A stretch of 43,979 nt of DNA, taken from the NCBI GenBank assembly GCA_004555265.1, contig SFIQ01000016.1, positions 1 to 43,979 on the forward strand. Direction: 5' to 3'. The notes beneath the pieces were generated by a model. That model was given only the letters and a program-made list of their open reading frames with translations, had not been told where the DNA came from and made no database searches. How positions within the stretch are numbered: the first letter of the stretch is position 1; each line of letters opens with the position of its first letter. Below are positions 32,142 to 39,922 of the stretch, piece after piece. Source of the DNA: Ruminococcus sp. GTDB lineage: Bacteria; Bacillota; Clostridia; Oscillospirales; Acutalibacteraceae. The position numbers were made by a program, and so were the translations under genes.

Positions 32142-33212
32142 TTAAAGAATTATCAGTTCTTTCGGCGCGCGCGTTAAATTCTCACACCCGTTTTCGGTGA
32201 TATATGCCATATCTTCAATGCGCACGCCGAATTCCCCCGGCAGATAAATACCCGGCTCGTCGGTCACCACATTGCCGACGGTCAAAATACTGTTGGCGCG
32301 CGGCGCAAGCGAGGGGTATTCGTGGATTTCCACCCCAACGCCGTGCCCGGTGGAATGGGTGAAATAATCGCCGTAGCCCGCTTCGGTAATCACATCGCGC
32401 GCAATTCTATCTGCCGCCGCACAGGACAGCCCGGGGCGAAGTGCGTCCAGTACCGCTTTTTGCGCGTGCAAAACCGTTTCGTACACTTCTTTTTGCTTTG
32501 CGGAAACCTTCCCCACCGCCACGGTGCGCGTCATATCGCTGTGATACCCGCCGACCACCGCGCCGAAATCCATTGTGACGAAATCCCCCGTTTGAATGAC
32601 GTTTTCTCCCGGCACGCCGTGCGGCATAGAGGTTTTTGCGCCGCTTATCGCAATCGTTTCAAACGAAAGCGCCTCGGCCCCGTGGGAAAGCATATAATAA
32701 TCGAGCGCAAGTGATACCTCGCGTTCGGTTTTTCCGGGTTTTATAAAGGTGCAAATATACGAAAACGCGTCCTCGGCAATTTTTTGCGCCGCCTTTATTT
32801 TTTCAACTTCAAGCGGCTGTTTTACCGCGCGCAGGGCGCAGATAATGCTGTCAAGCGTGCTGTCGGCAAGCAATGCCATCGGCTCCAATGCCACGGCGTA
32901 TTTTTGGTATTGCGCAAGCGTCATTCTGCCCGCTTCCACCGCCACGCGCGACACCTGCATTTCGGCAAACAGCTCGAAAATCTGCGTTGCCGCCGTGGTC
33001 ATCAGCACCACTTCACAGTCTTTGACCGTATTTTGCGCCGCTTCGATATATCGCCCGTCGGTAATGAATACCGCGCGGTCGGCACTGACCAGCAAAAAGC
33101 CGTCGCTGGACGGAAACCCCGTAAAATAAAAGCGGTTTTCGGGTGACACAATCAGCGCGCCGTCAAACGCCGCCTGTTCGCGGATTGCATTTTGTAATCT
33201 GTTAATCATCAT
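32142..33212 (-). CDS. Xaa-Pro aminopeptidase-type M24 metallopeptidase
   Basis: A 356-residue creatinase-fold peptidase that removes N-terminal residues before proline or cleaves X-Pro dipeptides. The metal ligands are visible in MDFGAVVGGYHSDMTR (two Asp), HSTGHGVGVEIHE (His), DEPGIYLP (Glu) and VRIEDM (Glu). An N-terminal creatinase-like domain covers about residues 1-120. The start is ATG 33212 or 33209 inside the end of yqeG, an 8-11 base overlap implying coupling. It is the gene before efp in a conserved Clostridial order. Whether it acts as PepP, PepQ or another X-Pro enzyme cannot be decided. Confidence 0.92.
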   Translation of the reverse strand: MMINRLQNAIREQAAFDGALIVSPENRFYFTGFPSSDGFLLVSADRAVFITDGRYIEAAQNTVKDCEVVLMTTAATQIFELFAEMQVSRVAVEAGRMTLAQYQKYAVALEPMALLADSTLDSIICALRAVKQPLEVEKIKAAQKIAEDAFSYICTFIKPGKTEREVSLALDYYMLSHGAEALSFETIAISGAKTSMPHGVPGENVIQTGDFVTMDFGAVVGGYHSDMTRTVAVGKVSAKQKEVYETVLHAQKAVLDALRPGLSCAAADRIARDVITEAGYGDYFTHSTGHGVGVEIHEYPSLAPRANSILTVGNVVTDEPGIYLPGEFGVRIEDMAYITENGCENLTRAPKELIIL

Positions 33213-33732
33213 AGACACCGTACCCGTGTAATTTTTCAAATTCTGCCAAAATCGGCTGTTCGCGTTTTTCCTTCCACGCATAATACAGCGGGTACAGGCT
33301 CTTCATCGGAAGGGGGTCAATGCGTACCGCAATCGCCCCGCAGCGATTTGCCGCCTTGATGTCGGAAAACAGCTGGTCGCCGAGCATGGCGAGCTCCGTA
33401 ATTTCTACGCCCATTCGCTTTGCCGCGCGCAAAAGCCCGCGTGTAAACGGCTTCATCGACAGCGAAACATACGGCAGCCCGAATTTTTTGGCAATCGGCG
33501 CAACGCGCAAAATTGTACCGTTGGAAATGAGCATAATGGGAAAGCCCGCGTCTTGTATATTGTCAATCCATTCCTTTGCCCCGTCGATGAATTTCATGGT
33601 GCCGTCGGGCGCCAAGGTGTTGTCAATATCTAATCCTACCGCCTTCGCACCCATTTTTTGCAAGTCCGCAGGCGTCACATCCAATACACATTTAAAGCGA
33701 TAACGCGGCATCAGTACATCGTTCTTTTTCAT
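33202..33732 (-). CDS. yqeG: YqeG-family HAD phosphatase
   Basis: A 176-residue HAD superfamily IIIA phosphatase. Motif I is GLDIDNTLAPDG (DxDxT nucleophile), motif II the SNG in IMLISNGT, and motif III/IV LAMLGDQLFSDI. YqeG proteins are conserved in Firmicutes and are related to phosphatidylglycerophosphate phosphatases; the exact substrate here is unconfirmed. ATG at 33732 is chosen as the first Met after a GTGGTG-type site, but it is weak and ATG 33711 is possible. The stop overlaps the start of the M24 peptidase gene. The rpsU terminator lies just upstream. Confidence 0.9.
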   Translation of the reverse strand: MKKNDVLMPRYRFKCVLDVTPADLQKMGAKAVGLDIDNTLAPDGTMKFIDGAKEWIDNIQDAGFPIMLISNGTILRVAPIAKKFGLPYVSLSMKPFTRGLLRAAKRMGVEITELAMLGDQLFSDIKAANRCGAIAVRIDPLPMKSLYPLYYAWKEKREQPILAEFEKLHGYGVYDD

Positions 33733-33745
33733 CACACACCACAAA

Positions 33746-33771
33746 AAGAAAAAGCGGGCACATTTGCCCGC
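33746..33771 (-). terminator. Terminator of rpsU
   Basis: GCGGGC (33754-33759) and GCCCGC (33766-33771) pair; on the minus strand the stem is followed by TTTTTCTTTTT. It sits 6 bases after the rpsU stop. Confidence 0.85.
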
Positions 33772-33777
33772 CTGTTC

Positions 33778-33954
33778 TTACTTATACTTTCTTTTACGAG
33801 CGGCTTCTGATTTTTTCTTTCTTTTCACAGAAGGCTTTTCGTAATGCTCTCTTTTACGAACTTCTTGAATTACGCCGTCACGAGAGGTTTGTCTTTTAAA
33901 GCGGCGGAGTGCGCTTTCCAAAGACTCATTGTCCTTGACCTTTACCTGGCTCAT
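33778..33954 (-). CDS. rpsU: 30S ribosomal protein S21
   Basis: A 58-residue, strongly basic ribosomal protein: MSQVKVKDNESLESALRRFK, then VRKREHYEKPSVKRKKKSEA and a basic end ARKRKYK. This is the standard bacterial S21 sequence. ATG at 33954 follows GGAGG, and a full consensus promoter and terminator bracket the gene, so it is transcribed alone. It is missed when only longer frames are considered. Confidence 0.98.
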   Translation of the reverse strand: MSQVKVKDNESLESALRRFKRQTSRDGVIQEVRKREHYEKPSVKRKKKSEAARKRKYK

Positions 33955-33991
33955 CTTATTCCCTCCCTTTCACTTTTCCAGATACTTTGTC

Positions 33992-34020
33992 ATTATACAA
34001 CAAGCCTAATTTTCTGTCAA
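33992..34020 (-). promoter_or_regulatory. Consensus sigma-A promoter of rpsU
   Basis: TTGACA (34020-34015), exactly 17 bases, then TATAAT (33997-33992) on the minus strand: a full consensus promoter. Confidence 0.95.
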
Positions 34021-34115
34021 GCAAAATCAGCGTATTGTTCATTTTTTTCTAAAAATCCAACGCAAAAAAATGCGAATCTTGCCAAATTGTTAACAGTTTA
34101 TTCACAAATTCGTGT

Positions 34116-34143
34116 TTGGATTGCAATAATCCGCTGTTATGAT
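34116..34143 (+). promoter_or_regulatory. Promoter of the candidate small RNA
   Basis: TTGGAT (34116-34121), a 16-base spacer and TATGAT (34138-34143), with a TG one base upstream of the -10 (extended -10). It faces right, away from rpsU. Confidence 0.65.
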
Positions 34144-34148
34144 ATAGA

Positions 34149-34280
34149 CACAACGAAAGGGGATTATACCTCTTTCCCCATCAACCGCATTTGAAGTGGT
34201 GAGCAAGTGCGGCAGATGATTTGTCTTATATCTACTTCCCGAAATCCCCGATGCATACGCATCGGGGTTCTTTCTTTTCG
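34149..34280 (+). ncRNA. Candidate orphan small RNA, about 130 nt
   Basis: Bounded by a good promoter and a strong intrinsic terminator, with no reading frame beginning with a ribosome-binding site. Inside, CCGCATTTG (about 34183-34191) pairs with CAAGTGCGG (34204-34212) around a 12-base loop. ATCA/TGAT and GACA/TGTC pairs could close it into a multi-stem fold. AAAGGGG and CCTCTTT just downstream of the start may form another hairpin. The terminator is CCCCGATGC-ATAC-GCATCGGGG followed by TTCTTTCTTTTC. It does not match the cores I know for SRP RNA, RNase P, tmRNA or common riboswitches; 6S-like RNA is not excluded. No plus-strand gene follows, so it is not a leader. Confidence 0.6.
34246..34280 (+). 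terminator. Terminator of the candidate small RNA
   Basis: A perfect 9-bp stem (34246-34254 with 34259-34267), a four-base loop and TTCTTTCTTTTC. Confidence 0.88.
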
Positions 34281-34324
34281 TATGTAAACAGACAATAAAG
34301 GCGGCGAAATTTGAAAATCCCGCC

Positions 34325-35042
34325 GCCTTTGTCATTCTGCGCCGTTCGGCGAAGAAGCTTTTGCAGATATGATTTCTTTTGTATGTGAGATCCTTCGCTA
34401 TCGCGCAGGATGACAAATTGGGGGTTGTAGGGCAACCGCATTCCATTTCGTGCGTAGGGGTCGGCGTCTCGACGACCCGTTTGTAGGGGCGGGTCTCCAC
34501 GCCCGCCCGTAGATTTTGATGTAATTTTACGGAACAACACAGAGGTTGTTCCCTACTCGTAGGGGCGAACTGTGTTTGCCCGCGTAATTTGATATGCTTT
34601 ACGGAATGGTCAAGACCGTTCCCTACGCACAAAAAACAATTCGAGCGTAGGGGGCGACGACTCGGCGCCCCGTTTGTAGGGGCGGGTTTCCACGCCCGCC
34701 CGTAGATTTTGATGTAACTTGCCCCTCCGTCACGCGCTTTGCGCGTGCCACCCGCTGACGGCGGCGGTCTCCCTCTGTCGCTTCGCGACATCTCCCTCAC
34801 ACTGTGAGGGAGTCGACCCCAACAAGTGGGGAGGTTTACGGAACGGTCAAGACCGTTCCCTACGGGTTGTAGGGGCGATTCACGAATCGCCCGCTGTTTC
34901 CGCCCCCTCGTCAGAGGGGGCATAAGCGGCGGGAGCAAGCCCCCGCCCTACTTTATTATAACAGACATTTCCTCTATCAGGGGAATCACCCCGCCCTACC
35001 CTAATCTTGTATTTCGTTCGTTACAAAAACACCCCTACAACT
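34325..35042. repeat. Large intergenic block of repeat modules (block H)
   Basis: Gene-free and repeat-filled: the inverted-repeat element with GTCATTCTGCGCC and AGGATGACAAAT ends (34331-34413), GCGAACTGTGTTTGCCC (about 34563-34580), GGTCAAGACCGTTCC twice (about 34608-34622 and 34844-34858), GGGGCGACGACTCGGCGCCCC (34652-34672), a GTGGGTAG-type stretch, a GGGGAGG module, GGGCGATTCACGAATCGCCC (34872-34892), a GC box (34927-34951), the ACAGACATTTCCTCTATCAG module (34970-34990), and the 48-base unit (34994-35042) that also lies before the Rieske gene end. The long frames across it are spurious. Confidence 0.85.
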
Positions 35043-35068
35043 CCCAATTACGCCGCGTCACACGCGGG

Positions 35069-36895
35069 TTATTCGACCGTCACGGATTTGGCGAGATTGC
35101 GGGGCTTATCGACATCACAGCCGCGTTCGAGCGCCATATAATAGGCGAACAACTGCAAAGGGATCACATCGAGTGACGGGGTGACCGTCGCATCCGCTTG
35201 CGGAATGTGTATCACTTCGTCCGCAAACTCCGAAACCTCCTTGTGTTCACCCGAAACGAGCGCAATCACCCGCGCGCCGCGTGCGCGTACTTCTTTAATG
35301 TTGCCGAGCGTTTTCTCGAACAACGCCTCCTGCGTGGCGATCGCCACCACAGGCGTGCCCGGCTCAATCAGCGAAATCGTGCCGTGCTTTAACTCCCCTG
35401 CCGCATAGGCTTCGGAGTGAATATACGAAATTTCTTTGAGTTTCAAAGAGCCCTCCAACGAAATCGCATAATCCAGCCCGCGTCCGATAAAAAATACATT
35501 TTTTGCCGCCGAAAACTGCCGCGCAAGTTTCGCCATTTCTTCGTCGAGTTTCAACAGTTCTTCAATTTGTGCAGGTAATTCTAACAGGGATGCGCATTTT
35601 GCCTGTTCCTCGGCTTCGGTCAGTCTGCCGACCGCGCGGGCAAAATACAGTCCCAACAAATACACAACCGCCAACTGCGCCGAAAATGCTTTTGTGGTTG
35701 CCACGGCAATTTCGGGTCCCGCCATGGTATAAATCACATCATCGCTTTCACGGGCAATGGTGCTTGCGACCACATTGACAATCGACACCGTGTGCGCGCC
35801 TTTGCGTTTGGCTTCGCGGAGCGCCGCCAAAGTGTCCGCCGTTTCGCCCGATTGGCTGATGACAATGCAAATATCGCCTTCTCTCACAATCGGGTCTCGA
35901 TAGCGAAATTCGCTTGCCAAATCGGTTTCGCAGGGAATGCCCGCAAGACTTTCCAAAATATATTTTGCCGCCATGCCGACATGCCACGCACTGCCGCACG
36001 CCACAATATGGATTTTGCCGACCGCACGGATTTCCCCGTCGGTCAAATGCAGTTCGGGCAATTCCACTTTGCCGTTCACAATCCGCGGCGAAAGCGTGTC
36101 GCGCACGGCTTTGGGCTGTTCGGCAATTTCCTTTTTCATAAAGTGCTTGTAGCCGCCCTTTTGCGCCGATTCGGCATCCCAGGTCACGCGGTAAATCTCT
36201 TTTTGAAGCGGCGCGCCCGTGCTGTCAAAAAACAAGATACGGTCTTTTTCCAGCACCGCAATTTCGCCGTCGTTTAACAAATAGCAGTCACGGGTATACT
36301 TTAACACCGCAGGAATATCGGACGCGAGGAAATTTTCACCCTCGCCTTTGCCGACAATCAGCGGACTGTCTTTTTTTGCCGCCAAAATGCGGTCGGGGCA
36401 GTCTTTTGTCAATACCGCTACGGCGTACGAGCCGCGCACGGTCTGCATCACCTTGCGCATCGCCGCCACCGCGTCGCCTTTGTAATAGTAGGCGAACAGT
36501 TGCGCCAAAACCTCGGTATCCGTTTCGGAAACAAAGGTGTACCCTGCCGTTTCGAGCATGGATTTTAAGGCAATATAATTTTCAATAATCCCGTTGTGTA
36601 CAAGCGTCACCATACCGTTGCCGCCCGTATGCGGGTGGGCGTTTGCATCTGTCGGCGCGCCGTGCGTTGCCCAACGCGTATGCCCGATGCCGACCGTACC
36701 CGAAAGCGGCTTGCTTTCTTGCAGTTTTTGCTCCAAGTCCGCCACGCGGCCTTTGGTTTTGACCACCTGCACCTCGCCGTTTTCGACCACGGCAAGCCCT
36801 GCCGAATCGTACCCGCGGTACTCCAGCTTTTTTAAACCGTCCAGCAATACCGGAGAAGCACAGTTCTCCCCAATATAACCAACAATTCCACACAT
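35069..36895 (-). CDS. glmS: Glutamine-fructose-6-phosphate aminotransferase (isomerising)
   Basis: Makes glucosamine 6-phosphate from fructose 6-phosphate and glutamine, the entry to amino-sugar and cell-wall precursor synthesis. The 608-residue protein starts MCGIVGYIG: Cys2 is the glutaminase nucleophile once Met1 is removed. An N-terminal amidotransferase domain (about 1-220) is followed by two SIS sugar-isomerase domains, with ACGSAWHVG and the end DKPRNLAKSVTVE typical of the family. It is a single gene with a long leader that carries a glmS ribozyme, so the product glucosamine 6-phosphate should trigger cleavage of its own message. Confidence 0.98.
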   Translation of the reverse strand: MCGIVGYIGENCASPVLLDGLKKLEYRGYDSAGLAVVENGEVQVVKTKGRVADLEQKLQESKPLSGTVGIGHTRWATHGAPTDANAHPHTGGNGMVTLVHNGIIENYIALKSMLETAGYTFVSETDTEVLAQLFAYYYKGDAVAAMRKVMQTVRGSYAVAVLTKDCPDRILAAKKDSPLIVGKGEGENFLASDIPAVLKYTRDCYLLNDGEIAVLEKDRILFFDSTGAPLQKEIYRVTWDAESAQKGGYKHFMKKEIAEQPKAVRDTLSPRIVNGKVELPELHLTDGEIRAVGKIHIVACGSAWHVGMAAKYILESLAGIPCETDLASEFRYRDPIVREGDICIVISQSGETADTLAALREAKRKGAHTVSIVNVVASTIARESDDVIYTMAGPEIAVATTKAFSAQLAVVYLLGLYFARAVGRLTEAEEQAKCASLLELPAQIEELLKLDEEMAKLARQFSAAKNVFFIGRGLDYAISLEGSLKLKEISYIHSEAYAAGELKHGTISLIEPGTPVVAIATQEALFEKTLGNIKEVRARGARVIALVSGEHKEVSEFADEVIHIPQADATVTPSLDVIPLQLFAYYMALERGCDVDKPRNLAKSVTVE

Positions 36896-36981
36896 ATTTA
36901 CTTGTTTCCTTTACAAAATAAATTTGTGCTTGCTTTTTGCGTTGTGCACGCGCATTACTGCCCGCTTTTGGCAAAAAACTT

Positions 36982-37380
36982 TTGCCCCCGCACTTAAGGT
37001 GAGCGGAGTCGAACACAATATGCCGAAAACTGGATATTGCGGCGGCTTTTCACTTTTTCACCGTTGTCGGGCGTCAGCCCGACTGCCGGCTTAAAAGCAA
37101 AAATCCATCCGCACTCTCTGCATTTTCGGTGCAGAGCAGTTTAAAACGAGTAGATTTTCGTTTGAACAAGGCATAAAATCGAAGCCATACTGCCGTATGG
37201 CGAGATTTTTAACGCAGTTCAATCGGAAATACACCGTTTTAAACCATATCGGGTTCGGCTTCGCTCACCTTATGGGGCAAGAGGCATCCGCCGAATATTT
37301 CGATAACCTCTTCCTCGTCACCTGCCCGAAAACACCGCAAACGCAGTGACCGTGCCAAGGCAGGCCCGGCGCTATTTTCG
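36982..37380 (-). ncRNA. glmS ribozyme with a large 3' structural extension
   Basis: The minus strand carries the recognisable ribozyme: cleavage-site AGCGCC with the first G at 37372, GCCTGCC/GGGCAGG pairing, then GTGACGAGGAAGAGG, TTATCGAAATATTCGG and CGGCGGATGCCTC, the catalytic core and glucosamine 6-phosphate site. The core is followed by a long helix: TTGCCCC (minus reading of 37280-37274) and AAGGTGAGCGAAGCCGAAC pair with sequences near 36982-37012. Inside this helix, three hairpins: CTCTGCA/TGCAGAG (37116-37136), GTCGGGC/GCCCGAC (37066-37083) and GCCATAC/GTATGGC (37184-37201) with AAAATC/GATTTT. Typical glmS ribozymes are 150-200 nt; this leader has about 250 nt extra. Ribozyme identity is firm, the extension's role unknown. 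Confidence 0.92.
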
Positions 37381-37468
37381 TTTGCCGCCCGAAAATTTCA
37401 AAAGGGCGTTTTTTAATCCTTTCTGAAAATTTGCAGTTCCCTTGCACGAAAGGGAAGGTGCTTTCTGC

Positions 37469-37497
37469 ATTATATGCAAGGCGGCGGCAAATGTCAA
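37469..37497 (-). promoter_or_regulatory. Consensus promoter of glmS
   Basis: TTGACA (37497-37492), exactly 17 bases and TATAAT (37474-37469) on the minus strand. It predicts about 90 nt of transcript before the ribozyme cleavage site and a leader of about 565 nt in total. Confidence 0.92.
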
Positions 37498-37588
37498 TGG
37501 ATTTTTCAAAAATTTTATGAATATTTTTTTGTTTTTTTAACATTTTAGGAAATAATATTACCAAGAATATCCTTGTGAGGCGGTTTTT

Positions 37589-38434
37589 ATGTCTTTTGCC
37601 CGTGCCAAAATCGACGCGCAGAACATTTTGCTGACTTCGCGCAGAAAAGCGATTGCGATTTGTCTTTTAGGCTTTTTCCTACGGCTGGTTTGTCTGCTTT
37701 GCACCGGGGTCAGTTTGTATTCTTTGTTGCATTTGGCTGACTATTCGATAGCGACACAATCCGTTTATGCAGAAATCGGATTTTATACGCTGTTTTCGGT
37801 CGCAACGCTTTTGTCGCTATGGCTGACGGCACTGCTTGCCTTTTTGCAAAAGCGGTGGTTTTTGGAAAACAGCCGCCATGCGGTCGGGATTTCCGCATTT
37901 TTCGGAAAATTCCATTTTGGGCAGGCGGTCAAAATCGGGGTTCTGTATTCAGTAAAAAAAGTGCTCGCATTTTTAGGATTTCTGTTTTATTTATTGCCGT
38001 TTTTTGTTTTCGCGGCAGGGTTTTTCTATGAATTGCAAAGCGCGGGCATGTCGCAGTTCCTTGCGGTATTTTCGTTGGTATTTTTAGGTGTTTTGTGCTT
38101 TGTCGGGCTGTATTTCGGCTTTGCCGCCGCGCAAAATTATGCGTTTTGCGACGCACTTTTGGCGCTGTCGCCGCAAGCGGGCTTGATCGATACGCTCAAA
38201 ATGAGCCGAAAATTAGCGCGGAAAAGCCCATTTGCCGTTGTCCGTTTCAAATTGCGGTTTTTCCCGTGGGTGCTGTGCAGTTTTTTAATACTGCCCGCCT
38301 TTTACGCCCTGCCCTATTACCGTCAAAGCATGGCTTGTATGACGAAATCGGTTTTAGTTAAAAATCATCTAACACAGGAAGCGCAAAAACCGATTGTGTT
38401 TTTGGTACGGGCACAAACCCCTTTGCAGGCGTAA
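37589..38434 (+). CDS. Integral membrane protein of unknown function (possibly DUF975-like)
   Basis: A 281-residue protein with about five hydrophobic helices (roughly residues 22-48, 63-86, 126-150, 157-180 and 226-246). The C-terminal stretch TLKMSRKLARKSPFAVVRFK, then FFPWVLCSFLILPAFYALPY, recalls the end of DUF975-type proteins (MSR helix followed by a membrane helix and PY), a resemblance made by eye. ATG at 37589 follows GAGG, 8 bases away. It is divergent from glmS. A TTGTTT/TAATAT pair with an 18-base spacer upstream may be its promoter. No function is known. Confidence 0.7.
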   Translation: MSFARAKIDAQNILLTSRRKAIAICLLGFFLRLVCLLCTGVSLYSLLHLADYSIATQSVYAEIGFYTLFSVATLLSLWLTALLAFLQKRWFLENSRHAVGISAFFGKFHFGQAVKIGVLYSVKKVLAFLGFLFYLLPFFVFAAGFFYELQSAGMSQFLAVFSLVFLGVLCFVGLYFGFAAAQNYAFCDALLALSPQAGLIDTLKMSRKLARKSPFAVVRFKLRFFPWVLCSFLILPAFYALPYYRQSMACMTKSVLVKNHLTQEAQKPIVFLVRAQTPLQA

Positions 38435-38462
38435 ATATGTACGGGTGAAATGCGTCGCGCAA

Positions 38463-38549
38463 TTTGTCATTCTGAGGCGAAGCCGAAGAATCTCGTTTCT
38501 ATGCCATTTGCTTTTGGAGATTCTTCACTTCGTGCAGAATGACAAATTT
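38463..38549. repeat. Single inverted-repeat element (block I)
   Basis: One copy of the GTCATTCTGAG inverted-repeat element: TTTGTCATTCTGAGGCGAAG with AAGAATCTCG on the left, and GGAGATTCTTCACTTCG with GCAGAATGACAAA on the right, between two plus-strand genes. Confidence 0.8.
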
Positions 38550-38588
38550 TAATTTTGATGTGATTTTTGCTGCGGCGCGTCGTTTCCC

Positions 38589-38617
38589 TTGTCAAACGCC
38601 CCGAAATGTGCTACACT
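38589..38617 (+). promoter_or_regulatory. Promoter of the EamA transporter gene
   Basis: TTGTCA (38589-38594), 17 bases and TACACT (38612-38617), 28 bases before the start codon. Confidence 0.65.
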
Positions 38618-38644
38618 ATGGGGAATTTGAAAGCGGGTGAACCG

Positions 38645-39550
38645 ATGCAACAGAAACAAAAAGGAATTTTGCTCATCATTTTGTCAGCGTTTTGCTTTGC
38701 GCTGATGAGTATGTTTGTGCGCCTGGCGGGGGATTTGCCCTCCGTGCAAAAGAGTTTTTTCCGCAATATTGTCGCGTTTGTATTCGCGGGGTTCATTTTA
38801 CTGCGTGAGAAACAGGCAAAGCCTGCGCTTTCCAAACCCGCGTGGGGGTATTTGCTGCTGCGCGCCGGTTTCGGTACGCTCGGTATTCTTTGCAATTTTT
38901 ACGCGGTGGACAATTTGGTACTTGCGGACGCGTCCATTCTGAACAAAATGTCGCCGTTTTTTGCGATTTTGTGCAGTTACTTTGTGTTAAAAGAAAAAAT
39001 CACGCCCGCGAGAATGTGCATTGTACTCGGCGCGTTTGTCGGCAGTTTGTTTGTGATTAAGCCGTCCTTTCAAAATGCGTCTCTTTTCCCCGCCGTCATC
39101 GGCTTGCTCGGCGGCTTCGGTGCAGGTGTGGCGTACACGATGGTGCGAAAACTTGGCACGCTCGGCGTGAAAGGTCCGTTTATCGTCTTTTTCTTTTCGG
39201 GCTTTTCGTGCCTTGTCACCCTGCCTAACTTAATTTTTAACTATCACCCGATGACGGGCGTACAACTTTTGTATTTGCTCCTTGCGGGGTTTGCGGCAAC
39301 GGGCGGGCAGTTTACCATTACCGCCGCCTACATTTACGCACCCGCGCGGGAGATTTCGGTGTATGACTATTCGCAAATCATTTTTTCGTCTGCCTTGGGC
39401 TTTTTCGTATTCGGGCAAACGCCCGATGTTTGGAGTTTTGTGGGGTATGTGCTGATTGTCGCCATGGCGATTACGATGTTCTTTTATAATCAAAAACAGC
39501 ATTCGCGCATAGGGAACGGTCATACCGTTCCGAATAACATAGCAAAATAA
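38645..39550 (+). CDS. EamA/DMT-family transporter with a repeat-derived C-terminus
   Basis: A 301-residue drug/metabolite transporter with ten predicted helices in two EamA halves (about residues 8-140 and 152-285). The frame is open from 38567, but that region holds the promoter; ATG at 38645 follows GGGTG. The substrate is unknown. The last helix ends near FFYNQKQ; the following tail (SRIGNGHTVPNNIAK) is encoded by a copy of the repeat module read in this frame (GGGAACGGTCATACCGTTCC, 39512-39531). The original C-terminus may have been replaced or extended by repeat insertion. Confidence 0.9.
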   Translation: MQQKQKGILLIILSAFCFALMSMFVRLAGDLPSVQKSFFRNIVAFVFAGFILLREKQAKPALSKPAWGYLLLRAGFGTLGILCNFYAVDNLVLADASILNKMSPFFAILCSYFVLKEKITPARMCIVLGAFVGSLFVIKPSFQNASLFPAVIGLLGGFGAGVAYTMVRKLGTLGVKGPFIVFFFSGFSCLVTLPNLIFNYHPMTGVQLLYLLLAGFAATGGQFTITAAYIYAPAREISVYDYSQIIFSSALGFFVFGQTPDVWSFVGYVLIVAMAITMFFYNQKQHSRIGNGHTVPNNIAK

Positions 39551-39806
39551 AGCACTGTCATTCTGAACGAAGTGCAGAATCTCAAAAACCAAAGTGCAAT
39601 GGAAAAGAGATGCTTCGGCTTCGCCGCAGTGACAAAACGGCGGGAGCAAAATTCTCCGAATTCGGGCACTTTGCGGCGGGAGCAAAATTCTCCGAATTCG
39701 GGCACCCTTTTGTCTGCTTCGCAGACATTTCCCCTAACAGGGGAATCACCCCGCCCTACTTTATTATAACAGACATTTCCCCTATCAGGGGAATCACCCC
39801 GCCCTA
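39508..39806. repeat. Repeat modules around the EamA gene end (block J)
   Basis: Contains the module that encodes the transporter tail (39510-39533), an inverted-repeat element (39555-39640, GTCATTCTGAACG and GCAGTGACAAA), two tandem copies of CGGGAGCAAAATTCTCCGAA with GGGCAC (39649-39706), and two copies of the ACAGGGGAATCACCCCGCCC module with ATTATAACAGACATTTCC between (39729-39806). From 39807 to 39860 nothing is recognised. Confidence 0.85.
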
Positions 39807-39854
39807 CTCTCAATAGGTATTTTCCCTAACCCCACCCTATCGAAATATAGCAAA

Positions 39855-39893
39855 ACGATAAAACCCGCCGTTCTCGTTGGAGAACGGCGGGTT
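39855..39893 (-). terminator. Terminator of pheST
   Basis: AACCCGCCGTTCTC (39862-39875) and GAGAACGGCGGGTT (39880-39893), a 14-bp stem; on the minus strand it is followed by TTATCGTTTTGC. It ends the pheS-pheT message 30 bases after pheT. Confidence 0.9.
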
Positions 39894-39922
39894 GCGTTTT
39901 AAACAGATGCAAATTGCACGAA

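Noticed and set aside
34149..34280. SRP RNA, tmRNA or RNase P RNA at the candidate small RNA locus
   Set aside because: Their conserved cores (GGAAGCAGC-type, tRNA-like ends, GAGGAAAGTCC-type) were not found here.
34102..34938. 278-codon minus-strand open frame and similar long frames in repeat blocks (for example 7332-7856, 30215-30778)
   Set aside because: They run through palindromic repeat modules, have repetitive Gly/Arg/Pro-rich translations on both strands, lack ribosome-binding sites, and the same phrases recur at unrelated loci.
36993..37272. Apparent MITE: a 280-bp segment with inverted ends GGTGAGCG...CGCTCACC
   Set aside because: The right end is continuous with the glmS ribozyme core and the two ends pair as a helix within the leader RNA, so a ribozyme extension is the simpler reading; an inserted element remains possible and is mentioned in the findings.
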